In this document: positions 6,468 through 14,600 of the stretch, one piece after another | Layout: every line of letters begins with the position of its first letter | Position numbering within the stretch: the first letter of the stretch is position 1 | Origin: Silvanigrellales bacterium | GTDB taxonomy: Bacteria; Bdellovibrionota_B; Oligoflexia; Silvanigrellales; Silvanigrellaceae | DNA length: 14,894 nt | Assembly: GCA_028285285.1 (NCBI GenBank) | Contig: JANQPW010000258.1 | Coordinates: forward strand, 1-14,894 | Reading direction: 5' to 3' | Notes under the pieces: model-generated | The model's input: the letters and a program-made list of their open reading frames with translations, nothing else | What the model was told of the DNA's origin: nothing | Databases searched by the model: none | Translations under genes and position numbers: made by a program

Positions 6468-9191
6468 ATGATCGACTTTGCATCGCTGAACCAACTTGAG
6501 GATCGCCTCTCTCTGCGCGCGCTGGTCACAACACAAACCGCTGATGACAACAGCGAAAGGAGCAGCCCCGTATCTGAAGCGATTGTGGATCTGGTTCAAA
6601 CCACGGGGTTCAACAAACGACGGCTGTTCCGCGTTCGGCTCAAAGGACAACCCTTTCGAAACAACGGCCTCCCTCCCTTTCACTGGCAGCTGATTCCCGG
6701 AGACCTCCAGAGGGGGATCAGCCCTGTCGTGCGCATTTTGCTGGCTCGCGGAGCTTGGATAGAAGACCTGTCAGCCCGTCGCTTTCTGGCAGCGCGGCTG
6801 TTTCCGGGAAATGCCGCTTCGGCAGACAGACGCATTCCCCTTGGCTTTGAAGTGTTTCGTTTGGAACGGGAGATCAGCCAAGTAGAACTGGGTCAGGATA
6901 GGACATATTTCCAACCCTTCATGACACCCATCAGCTGGACAGCTCTCTCACGGAGTTTGTGGGACAGCTCCGACACGCAGGTGTGGACTCCTATCTTAGC
7001 CAGAAACCGCGAACATCAACCCTTTGTGCAGGTTCTTCCCGATGGACTCCTCATCGAAAAGAGGGCTCACCGGGGCCTTCCGGCATGGAAAATCAGGGTG
7101 CGCACGCCTCTCGGAGAACCGGCGGCCTATGCCTACAACCTGCTGGGTCCAACGTTTCAATCGAACGAGCGCGATGGGATTCCCCAGGCCGATCGCACCC
7201 ACCTTCTGCGCTACGGACCGGTCTACACCGTTCGGATTGTGAAAACAGCCAATGTCGAGATTGAAGTTGAAGTCGTTCGTGAAAGTCGCGAAACCGCTGT
7301 TGACTTCCGGGTGGAGTACCACGTGGTGAACAACCGGTATCGGCAGTCTCCCACCGACAGAGACCTGGTCGGTGTTGAAGCAGATCCACCCTTGTTGCGC
7401 CGCAGATCCTGGAACCACGTGGGGGTAGTGCCAGAACAAGGAGCCTATCTCGACCCCCGGGTGTACCAATTCTACACGCTCACCCATGATCAAGTGGGTT
7501 CAAGGCCTGGCCCGGTTGTGCGTTGGAGTTCCGAAAGCCTCACCCGATTTCGCATCATCGGGGATCCTATTCCCACAGTGGGTCGCCGCCCTGGAACCAC
7601 CGGAGGCCGCGTTGCCCCCACAATCTCTTCTCGCTACACGGAAGAGATTCAACTCGCAATCGCAGCTCTCGAAGTCGCTATTGGCCTCATTCCCATCGTG
7701 GGCACCCTCTACGACGTGGCTTCACTGCTCTACATCAGCTCCGCAGGTCGCTCCATTTGGGGAGAGGCTCGTTCCCTTGAGTGGTGGGATCTTCTGGGTG
7801 CAGGCGCGCTGGGCCTGGGAATTCTCGATGAGGCCACTGCAGCCGGAGAGGGTTTTCGGCGCGCCGTCAACTTGTTTGAGAGTGCCACCTCGCGCTCACG
7901 ACCCATCGAGCGCGTGATGCAACACATCGACGCACCATTGGCACAAAGCATCACGCCCACCCGCCCCCGATCTTCCTCGGCGTCATCTGCTGCACAGTCT
8001 CAGGCTCGTGCTCGTCCACGCAGGCAAATCGTGGACACGCGAGACATTGTGGTGCAAACCATGAGCACCCGCGGCCAACAAGTGATGCGCCAGGCAGCGC
8101 AAAGAGCACGGGCTTTGGAAAACCGGACACGCGACCATCTGCTGCGGGCCGTGCAGGAACTGCGTGATGAAGTTCTCTTCGCCGAGCTTTCTGAGGTGAT
8201 GGCCGGAATGCCTCGGGCCGACTATGAGCGGTTCATTCAAGGCATAGCCTTTGAACTGGGTGCAGGAAACAACGGACGCGAGGCTCTGGCTGGCCAGCTC
8301 TTTGACCTCGGCGAACCTTGGGTGGGTGATTTCCTCAGGCTTCATGAGCGCAGGCGATTGCTCGCCGTGATGAGTCCCGATCTCCGAAGTTTTCAAAATG
8401 ATCTTCTCGCCCAGGGCTACGCTTCCTACGTTGCAACAAAACGTGCGAAGGGCCTGCGGCCGCGGACCCAGCTTGGGTGGCTCGTGCAACAGCGAAATGG
8501 ACGCTATGCTGATGAACTCGTGCGGCTTCTGGGCCAGGGGTTTGCGCGTCGCATTCGCAGTGCTATGGCGCGGGGACTAAACGCCGAAATGACCGACGAA
8601 ACAGTCGAGATTTTTCTGCGCCTCAACCCACAAATCCAATCGTATGACGAACTGGTTGAGGCACGCCGTGCAGCAAGCAGTGGTTCGCAGATTCTCGGGG
8701 CGTTTTTCGATGCGGACCACCTGCTTGAAAAGCGCTTCATCAACTCCCTCCGCACCCGAATCGCTGACTTTGACACGGGTTCCCTCGAGGCCATGTTGGT
8801 GCCGAAGAACCAAGGAGTCTTGGATCGTCTCAGACGACAAGCGGGAAGCCAGGCGTTGGAAATCTACGACCACTCCACCAAGACCCAATTGATGAGAGCG
8901 ATCATTCCCTACAAAGAGCATGACTTTTTCTCGTTGCAGCAATGGTGGGATGCCCATGTGTGGGTTTACCAGCAACTAGAAACCCCAAACGTGACACCCA
9001 TACTCCAAGCCCTGCGCCGAGACTTTGACCGATTGGCAGGAGAACTGGGGGAAACATACCAGCCGCGACTCCGGGTGAGCGGAGATGATCTCATGCCTTC
9101 CACCCAGATGGGCCGAGCCTCTTCATTTCGCAACCTCCCCGATAGCCCTTCTGCGGGAACGGGAGCAGCCCCCACCGAAGCCTCTCCCTAG
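6468..9191 (+). CDS. Polymorphic-toxin-like protein with putative C-terminal HNH-like nuclease domain
   Basis: 907 aa. ATG 6468 is preceded by AGGGG (6457-6461). Residues 1-380 show no named domain, but 250-290 and 315-365 look strand-rich. At 396-455 a hydrophobic segment with GLIPIVGTLYDVASLL followed by Trp-Trp-Asp and Gly-rich residues resembles the pre-toxin (PT-type) modules placed before effector domains. Residues 495-520 are a Ser/Ala/Arg low-complexity linker; 530-735 are helical and Arg-rich. At 741-850, FFDADHLLEKRF, MLVPKNQ, IIPYKEH and WVYQQLETPNVTPIL follow the order seen in toxin domains with HHLIEKRF, a Met/Leu-rich strand, IPYG and a final helix, a class usually treated as His-rich HNH-like nucleases. 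Here the first His is Asp750, with His751 and Glu754 kept. The tail (868-907) is Ser/Pro/Gly-rich. No signal peptide is present, so export would need a dedicated system. Nuclease activity is an inference from motif order. Confidence 0.75.
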   Translation: MIDFASLNQLEDRLSLRALVTTQTADDNSERSSPVSEAIVDLVQTTGFNKRRLFRVRLKGQPFRNNGLPPFHWQLIPGDLQRGISPVVRILLARGAWIEDLSARRFLAARLFPGNAASADRRIPLGFEVFRLEREISQVELGQDRTYFQPFMTPISWTALSRSLWDSSDTQVWTPILARNREHQPFVQVLPDGLLIEKRAHRGLPAWKIRVRTPLGEPAAYAYNLLGPTFQSNERDGIPQADRTHLLRYGPVYTVRIVKTANVEIEVEVVRESRETAVDFRVEYHVVNNRYRQSPTDRDLVGVEADPPLLRRRSWNHVGVVPEQGAYLDPRVYQFYTLTHDQVGSRPGPVVRWSSESLTRFRIIGDPIPTVGRRPGTTGGRVAPTISSRYTEEIQLAIAALEVAIGLIPIVGTLYDVASLLYISSAGRSIWGEARSLEWWDLLGAGALGLGILDEATAAGEGFRRAVNLFESATSRSRPIERVMQHIDAPLAQSITPTRPRSSSASSAAQSQARARPRRQIVDTRDIVVQTMSTRGQQVMRQAAQRARALENRTRDHLLRAVQELRDEVLFAELSEVMAGMPRADYERFIQGIAFELGAGNNGREALAGQLFDLGEPWVGDFLRLHERRRLLAVMSPDLRSFQNDLLAQGYASYVATKRAKGLRPRTQLGWLVQQRNGRYADELVRLLGQGFARRIRSAMARGLNAEMTDETVEIFLRLNPQIQSYDELVEARRAASSGSQILGAFFDADHLLEKRFINSLRTRIADFDTGSLEAMLVPKNQGVLDRLRRQAGSQALEIYDHSTKTQLMRAIIPYKEHDFFSLQQWWDAHVWVYQQLETPNVTPILQALRRDFDRLAGELGETYQPRLRVSGDDLMPSTQMGRASSFRNLPDSPSAGTGAAPTEASP

Positions 9192-9297
9192 CTGATTGAG
9201 CTGTCTAAACCTTTGGCGCACCTACGAAAAAGTTGAACCGCTTCACCTCTCCAGAAACTCCTTTTTTCCCAAGTGAGATTCCTGCCTCAGGTATGTT

Positions 9298-9355
9298 CCT
9301 TCCTTCTTTTCAGCACTGTGGCCCAACAATTGCGAACCTCTGCCTGAAAGGAAGG
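9298..9355. repeat. Inverted repeat with bulge in the intergenic region
   Basis: The left arm CCTTCCTTCTTTTCAG (9298-9313) can pair with the right arm CTGAAAGGAAGG (9344-9355) as two 6-bp stems if TTCT bulges out; the loop is 30 bases. It lies in the 283-bp gap after the toxin-like gene and could be a 3' structure of that transcript or part of the leader of the next gene. No T-run follows it. I see no small gene in the gap. Confidence 0.3.
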
Positions 9356-9372
9356 TGTTGAATGGGCTTTTT

Positions 9373-9389
9373 TGGCGGAAAATTCGCCA
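9373..9389. repeat. Short inverted repeat TGGCG-N7-CGCCA
   Basis: Perfect 5-bp arms around GAAAATT, preceded by a run of six T (9368-9373 overlaps the first arm base). The T-run is on the wrong side for a plus-strand terminator. It lies 85 bp before the GTG at 9475, in a position an operator could occupy. Short enough to be chance. Confidence 0.25.
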
Positions 9390-9464
9390 GAAAGCAACGC
9401 TCTTCGACTTCTGATCACTGTGCTCATGCACCCAGATGTTCATTGGATAGATCAACTCTGATTT

Positions 9465-9469
9465 GGAGG
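9465..9469 (+). promoter_or_regulatory. Ribosome binding site GGAGG deciding the GTG start at 9475
   Basis: GGAGG lies five bases before GTG 9475. An in-frame TTG at 9463 would place this motif inside the coding sequence and add Glu-Ala-Ile before the lysines of the signal peptide, so the GTG is the better start. Confidence 0.8.
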
Positions 9470-9474
9470 CTATT

Positions 9475-10479
9475 GTGCTGAAGAAATTCTCCTTTTTTCT
9501 CTTGGTTGTTCCCTTTGCCGTTGCTTGTACTTCGGAATCGGCTTCACTTGTGGCCGATGGCGAAACAGCCGCCGAAGATGAAATCCCGGCCCGCCATCCC
9601 CTCACACCGAGTGCTGCCAGCTGCGAAACCCTCACACAAAAGGCTCTCGCCAATGCCACTCCTGAACTCACAAAGTTCTTGGAAGAGCATGACAAAGCTC
9701 TCGACACCCACTACATCATTGCCAAGGAAGACATCGACGGCTGCCTGGGCCACAAAAACAACGCTCCTGGCTTTCCCGATAGCCTCCAAGGTGTTTGGTG
9801 GATGAACGGCAACCCTCTGCCCGACGACGTGCTCTCTTTTGCCAATGCGAAATTCAGCGCTGAACAAGAGCGCATGCTCATCGCCGTTGGTGGCGCCCGC
9901 AACTGGACTTTCCACCCCAGCAGCTTCGGAAACATCCTCGCAAACGCTGTCGACGGGCTGAAGATTGTTTACGATGTGGACCTCAGCGAAGACCTTGCGA
10001 AGATTGAACCCACTTTCAACGGAACAGAAGATTTCGCAACTGTCGACGAATGGAAGCCCTTCCGCTGGCGCGTGCCTTACCACCAGGCCTTGGCTCAGTT
10101 CAGCTGGATCATCGACGAAGACTATGCACAAGATCTGGCTCAGCGAGTCAAGACAAAGACAGCAGAAGTGGAAACTCTGCAGGCTGAGCTTGACGGCAAA
10201 TGGGCCATCGACGTGGTTGGAAAACGCCGAGCGCAGCAGAAACTGGACGAGGCAAAAGAGGAGCTCGCAGAACTGCAAGAAACTCTCAAAGCCGAGCTTG
10301 AGGCTGCTCCAGACAAAGACGCTGTGACCTTCTCTCGAGAGTCTGCGATGTTGGGCAACGTGCTCAGCCGGTATGACCTGCAGCGCATTGTTGACGCCAA
10401 CGGCAACAGACTCATGAAGCGCTTCAAGCAGTACCTCGAGGCTGAAGCCACTCCCGACTTCCACATGGTTTCCAAGTGA
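9475..10479 (+). CDS. Predicted lipoprotein with coiled-coil segment, unknown function
   Basis: 334 aa from GTG 9475 (see the GGAGG at 9465-9469). The signal peptide reads LKKFSFFLLVVPFAVAC, with a good lipobox (Ala-Val-Ala before Cys18) and Thr at +2. A Glu/Ala/Asp-rich linker follows to about residue 45. Two further Cys (about 50 and 90) could form a disulfide in the periplasm. Residues 95-220 are globular with Trp-rich patches (VWWMNGNPLP near 107-116, RNWTFHPSSFG near 142-152). Residues 224-277 form a clear coiled coil rich in Glu, Lys, Ala, Leu and Gln. The last 50 residues are mixed and end PDFHMVSK. I do not recognise the family. It is the nearest gene downstream of the toxin-like gene, but the 283-bp gap, its size and its lipid anchor make an immunity role only a possibility. 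Convergent with the gene ending at 10528. Confidence 0.8.
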   Translation: MLKKFSFFLLVVPFAVACTSESASLVADGETAAEDEIPARHPLTPSAASCETLTQKALANATPELTKFLEEHDKALDTHYIIAKEDIDGCLGHKNNAPGFPDSLQGVWWMNGNPLPDDVLSFANAKFSAEQERMLIAVGGARNWTFHPSSFGNILANAVDGLKIVYDVDLSEDLAKIEPTFNGTEDFATVDEWKPFRWRVPYHQALAQFSWIIDEDYAQDLAQRVKTKTAEVETLQAELDGKWAIDVVGKRRAQQKLDEAKEELAELQETLKAELEAAPDKDAVTFSRESAMLGNVLSRYDLQRIVDANGNRLMKRFKQYLEAEATPDFHMVSK

Positions 10480-10502
10480 ACCTCACTCGGTGAGTGGGGG
10501 TT
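10479..10502. terminator. Stem-loop between convergent genes, possible terminator
   Basis: CCTCACTC (10481-10488) pairs with GAGTGGGG (10492-10499) around a GGT loop, giving eight pairs with one G-T wobble. Allowing one bulged G, AACC and GGTT at the ends also pair. It sits immediately after the stop of the lipoprotein at 9475-10479 and 26 bp past the stop of the opposing gene. Neither strand has a T-run, so it is not a standard intrinsic terminator. Confidence 0.35.
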
Positions 10503-10516
10503 GCGAGGGGGCACAG

Positions 10517-10542
10517 CCTCAGCCCTCTCAGGGCTCTCGAGG
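10517..10542. terminator. Second stem-loop at the convergent junction
   Basis: AGCCCT (10521-10526) pairs perfectly with AGGGCT (10530-10535) around CTC, and CCTC (10517-10520) pairs with GAGG (10539-10542) past a 3-base bulge. The structure covers the stop codon of the minus-strand gene (10528-10530). There is no T-run on either side. Together with the stem-loop at 10479-10502 it may stop or stabilise the convergent transcripts. Confidence 0.3.
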
Positions 10543-11688
10543 AAAGGAACACTGTGTCTTGTTTTTCGCGCACGCATCCAACACATCCATCACGCGCAGT
10601 GTTTCTTCCTCGTTGAGATCTCTTCCCATATGCCGAGTTTTCCTGCCGTAGAGGTGAAAGTGGGTCAATGGCCCCAAAATGGGCACCGGCCAGAAGATGC
10701 CTCTCGCGACCTCCATGGACATTCCTGAAAAAGAATGACACGTTTCTGTGCACCCCTTGGCGATGCTGTGGACATCAAAGTCGCTCAACTGGCCTGAAGT
10801 CTTCGGCGGCGTCTCTCCCAGAGAACTCACCTGAAGGGAGAGCCCCTTGACGGTTGCAAGATTTGTGTCTCTCCACTGTTGAGGATTCGGAAACCCAACC
10901 ACAGAATACTTCCTTGAAGCGGTGGTGGGCCCACCCAAGGGCAGTTCAAGCGCCGCGTGTGGCAAATTGAGCGCTCTACGCAGGGCGTGGGTCATCATGT
11001 AGCTGGTGAGCACCAGTGGTTTGGCCTCGTGACAGCCCACACAATTTGCGAGCTCCGGAACCCTCCAATCTATCGGGCTGTATATGGAATTGTCTTTGGG
11101 GGAGTTCACAATCTTCTGATCGGTCCCCTTCTGAGGGTTGAAGCTCAAACGGCCATCATAAAAGCAGGTGTAACCTGAATTGGTGTTGTGGTGCACAGCT
11201 AGGATCCGTGCATAATGGCCTGAAATCATTTGTGCGTGAGTGGCCTGACACTGCGTCACAAAGTAGCTCTGCTCACTTTTCACTACAGAAACGTACTCGT
11301 TATGATTGCACATCAACCCCACCTGGCGATGGTTCACACAATCACTGTGAGCATCTCTCCCTTCAAGATGGGCTCTCAAATCTGTGAAAAGCTTCTGAGT
11401 CATCCCCAGACCGGCGCGAACCTCTTCATTTTCCAAAGCCTTTTGATACTCATCAAGACTCAGAGATGAAACGAGAGCGGCCTCCGGTTCTCCACAGGTG
11501 ACAACCATAGGAAGAGGTCCCACATTCTCTTCACAAAAAGCCACATAGTCTTGGAGGCTATTGAGGAAGTTGAGATCATCGTCAGTGCTCTGAGTGTGTG
11601 AAACGTTTCTTTTCTTGCAGCCCTGAAACGTGACCAGGAACACAAGAAAACACATAAGAATAAAGGAGGTCGCGTTTCTTCTCTTCAC
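10528..11688 (-). CDS. Predicted lipoprotein with heme-binding CXXCH motif (c-type-cytochrome-like)
   Basis: 386 aa from GTG 11688. The PBP stop is at 11691-11693, so only two bases separate the genes and translational coupling is likely; the only SD-like GAGGTG lies 14 bases away, inside the PBP gene. The signal peptide has MKRRNATSFI, a hydrophobic core and FQGC with Cys24 (loose lipobox), then Lys-Lys. CVGCH at 216-220 is a standard covalent heme c motif, followed by Glu-Ala-Lys as in many cytochromes. CTETCH at 313-318 has one residue more than the standard spacing (CX3CH). Seven or more other Cys (52, 65, 117, 127, 147, 175, 373, 380) suggest disulfides in the periplasm. Met354 and several His residues could act as a distal ligand. 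I do not recognise the family. Redox, peroxidase or heme-sensing roles are possible; none is shown. Confidence 0.75.
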   Translation of the reverse strand: MKRRNATSFILMCFLVFLVTFQGCKKRNVSHTQSTDDDLNFLNSLQDYVAFCEENVGPLPMVVTCGEPEAALVSSLSLDEYQKALENEEVRAGLGMTQKLFTDLRAHLEGRDAHSDCVNHRQVGLMCNHNEYVSVVKSEQSYFVTQCQATHAQMISGHYARILAVHHNTNSGYTCFYDGRLSFNPQKGTDQKIVNSPKDNSIYSPIDWRVPELANCVGCHEAKPLVLTSYMMTHALRRALNLPHAALELPLGGPTTASRKYSVVGFPNPQQWRDTNLATVKGLSLQVSSLGETPPKTSGQLSDFDVHSIAKGCTETCHSFSGMSMEVARGIFWPVPILGPLTHFHLYGRKTRHMGRDLNEEETLRVMDVLDACAKNKTQCSFPREP

Positions 11689-11690
11689 AT

Positions 11691-14600
11691 CTACTCGTCG
11701 ACCACCTCATCCGCCGGAGGCGGAGGCGGGATCAAGAAGTCAAAGCCTTCTCCTTCACCTCCCTCTTCGAGCTCATCGGTTGTTCCTCTCTCTTTACGAG
11801 ACGCAAAACGATCTGAAGACTCTTCGGGTAGATTTTCTTCACCCTCAAGGTTGCGGTCAATGCTGAACTCGGGAATGGCCGCCGGCAAACTCGCCTCTGT
11901 CAGCTGAGGCAAAAATTGGATCTTAATGCGCGGGTTGAAAACCCCACGCTCCACCTGACCTGGAAGAGCCACTGTCACAATCTGATCTTCTTGCACGGCA
12001 TAGTCGTCGTTGAATGAGTCCAAGTCAACTTCATCTGTTTCTTTAACAAGAGAGGTGTCAAGACCCGAAGACAACACAACTGAAGAATGGAGGGGCACCG
12101 TAACTCTTGACGGAGTTCCTATGTCAAACGCCACCTCAGTCACTTCGTTCTCAATCATCTTCTTCCAATCAAAACTCTCTGCATATTGGAACTCATCAAT
12201 GATGGCCTGTGCAATGGTGATCCAGGCTGGAAGAGCTCCCGTGCCTCCAGCGATCCTCACCCCCCTCCTCCTCATGCGCTGGTTGTCGTCGTAGCCCACA
12301 TAAGTAGCAATTGTCACAGCATTTTCTGGACTCAGCTCCTGAGCCCCTTTGTATCTCGGATAGGGGAGAAAACCCACATAAGTGGCATTCACATAGTCAT
12401 TGGTCGTGCCCGTTTTACCAAAGGTGGGCACTCGAATTTTGGCCTTCACAAGCTCTTCGGAAACAGAGTCGGCTGAACGGGCACCATGGAGGAGAAGGGA
12501 AGCCCCCGCCACTCGACCGGTGCCATGGGTGACTGTGCCCCGCAGAATAGAGAGAATGCTCGGAGAGTAAAACCGGTCAAACACTTGCCGTGTTTGTCTT
12601 TCTGCCTCCCAGAGGAGATTTCCAGAACTGTCTTCAATACTCTTGAGCAAGGCCAACTGGTTCAAGGCCTTATCATCTTCAAAAAAGGTGTGATTCTGCC
12701 CGGCCAAAAGGGTCTGATAGGTCATTGCCAGCTCGGCCAGCGACACCTCATTGGTGCCCAGAGGAAACGAGGGAACCCAGTTGAGCTTGGAGAGCACTCC
12801 CATCTGTTCAACCATACGCTTAGTGAAAAGCATTCCCACTGAATAGCGCAAGTCTGCATTCCAAATCACTCGTTCTCTCAGTGGTTGTGTTTCGAGTGCC
12901 GTGAGGCGCTCCTCGTGGAGAGACAAAAGCTCTTCAGCAAGAGTGACAGGAAGGTGCCCATCGAGCCAAATGTCACTCGCAAAATCAAAGGCTCCCTGGG
13001 AGAAAAACTCCTCCAGGCGGAGCAAAAGTTCTTGCTGACCCAAAACCTTGTATTTTGGTTCGGCAATGAGCCGACTAATGCGGTGAGGTTCGTAACTTCC
13101 CTCCTCTCCAAAGTAAGCGATTTTTCCTTCTTCTGTGATCCGGAATCGGTCGAGCGCCGGCCCTGAAAAATAGTAGTTACCCTGTGAAATGGCGGCCTTC
13201 AGTTCTTCCACATCTTTGAGATAAAGGCCGTGTAGTCGCCGCCAACGGCTCAGTGTGTTGCGCAGCATCGATTGGCGGGCTTGCTTTTCCTTCTCACTCA
13301 CATCCTTGTCTTTGAGGCTCGCCAAACGCTCCAACTCTTTTTCGTAGTGCAGCCCACCCGCACTCAAAGTGGAGAGAACCATATAGAGCTGTTTGTCGCT
13401 CACGATGGCCAAGTCTTGACTGTATTCACTGATCAAGCCACGCAACACACCTTCACTCAAATCGTCTCTCTCAAATCCCACATTGAAAAGGTCACGAAAG
13501 ATCTGGCGCAGTTCTCGTTCCTCTTCCTGCCCAGTGGCAACTTCCAAATTTGCCAAAAGATCCCAAAACTGGGTCGGTGAAAGCTTCTTTGTGAGGTGGG
13601 CCAAAAGCCAAACACTCGCCAGATTCTCCGAAAACGAACCAGCGCCCACAAGGGTTGTGGTGAGACTTGCGGGGGCGTGATCTGGCCGTGGGTAGTAAAA
13701 CTGCCTTTGCCACTCGTAGGCATCACGCACGTTGAGCAGCGGATCGAGTGCGTTCCAGCCTAAATGCAACGCCGCGTAGAACGTGTGGGTTTTGAAGGTG
13801 CTTCCTGGCTGTCGCCGAGCGTAGATTGCACGATTGTACTCGGTTTGAGAGTAACCGCCGACGACGGCCAAAATCTCGCCTTTGTCGATAGCAATGGCGG
13901 CTCCATTCACCTCTGGACGGGCTTCCAAGTCACACTCATACAGCCGAATGACTTGGCGGTTGATGCCCAAGTCCGTCTCTTCTGCCCCACCTGCACCAGC
14001 AACAGAAACCGGGCCAGCGGTTTCGGCACCCATTTCTGGTTCTGTCGCCCCAGTTTCCATCTCCTCCCCGTTGGGTTCGGGCAGAAGGGCACGGCTTGCC
14101 CGAGCCAACTCTTCCGGCACCCAGTCTGGAAGCTGCTGCAGATCGAGTTCTCGTTTCACACTCACCATCACAGCTTCGTCAGTGCCTAGTTTTTTGAACA
14201 GCTTTTGTTTGGCCGCATTCAAGCCTGCCCACACGCCGTGGTCGAGGAACTTTGCCACGCGGGACACACCGCGAGGTGGCACCACACAGTGCGCCAGGCC
14301 CAACTCCACATCGACGACCTCTTTACCGGGTGTTTTGTTCAGCCCCTTCACTTTTCCCACATAGAACTCACGAACGTTCAAACGAGAGAGGTTTCGAACA
14401 CGAGAGGGATCTGCGTTTTGAAAACCCTTGAGGATGATTCCCAAACGACTGAGATTCTGCTTCACACCATATTTGGCCGCTTCTTGAATGGACTTGTTGA
14501 GAGTTGTGGTGATTTTCAAACCCAAGGTGGCAATCTGCTCTACTTTTTCAACACCCAAGGCCTCCAAGACCTCAGGACGACGCAACTGCCGTTTGACCAA

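Noticed and set aside
9373..9389. TGGCG/CGCCA dyad as an intrinsic terminator of the toxin operon
   Set aside because: The T-run precedes the stem on the plus strand rather than following it, and the stem is only five pairs.
9463..9474. TTG at 9463 as the start of the lipoprotein gene
   Set aside because: The GGAGG ribosome site would fall within the coding sequence; GTG 9475 has correct spacing and gives a standard signal peptide.
9243..9707. Minus-strand open frame of 154 codons across the intergenic gap
   Set aside because: Half of it is antisense to the lipoprotein signal region, composition is Ser/Lys-rich without pattern, and the start lies inside the opposing gene. I treat it as chance.
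9544..10464. Long minus-strand open frame (306 codons) opposite the lipoprotein gene at 9475
   Set aside because: It lies wholly antisense to a gene with a clear signal peptide, ribosome site and coiled coil. Its sequence shows no domain and looks like the reverse reading of a Glu/Ala/Lys-rich protein.
11688..11690. ATG at 11688-11690 as the start of the cytochrome-like gene
   Set aside because: It is followed at once by TGA in its frame; the GTG at 11686-11688 opens the 386-aa frame.
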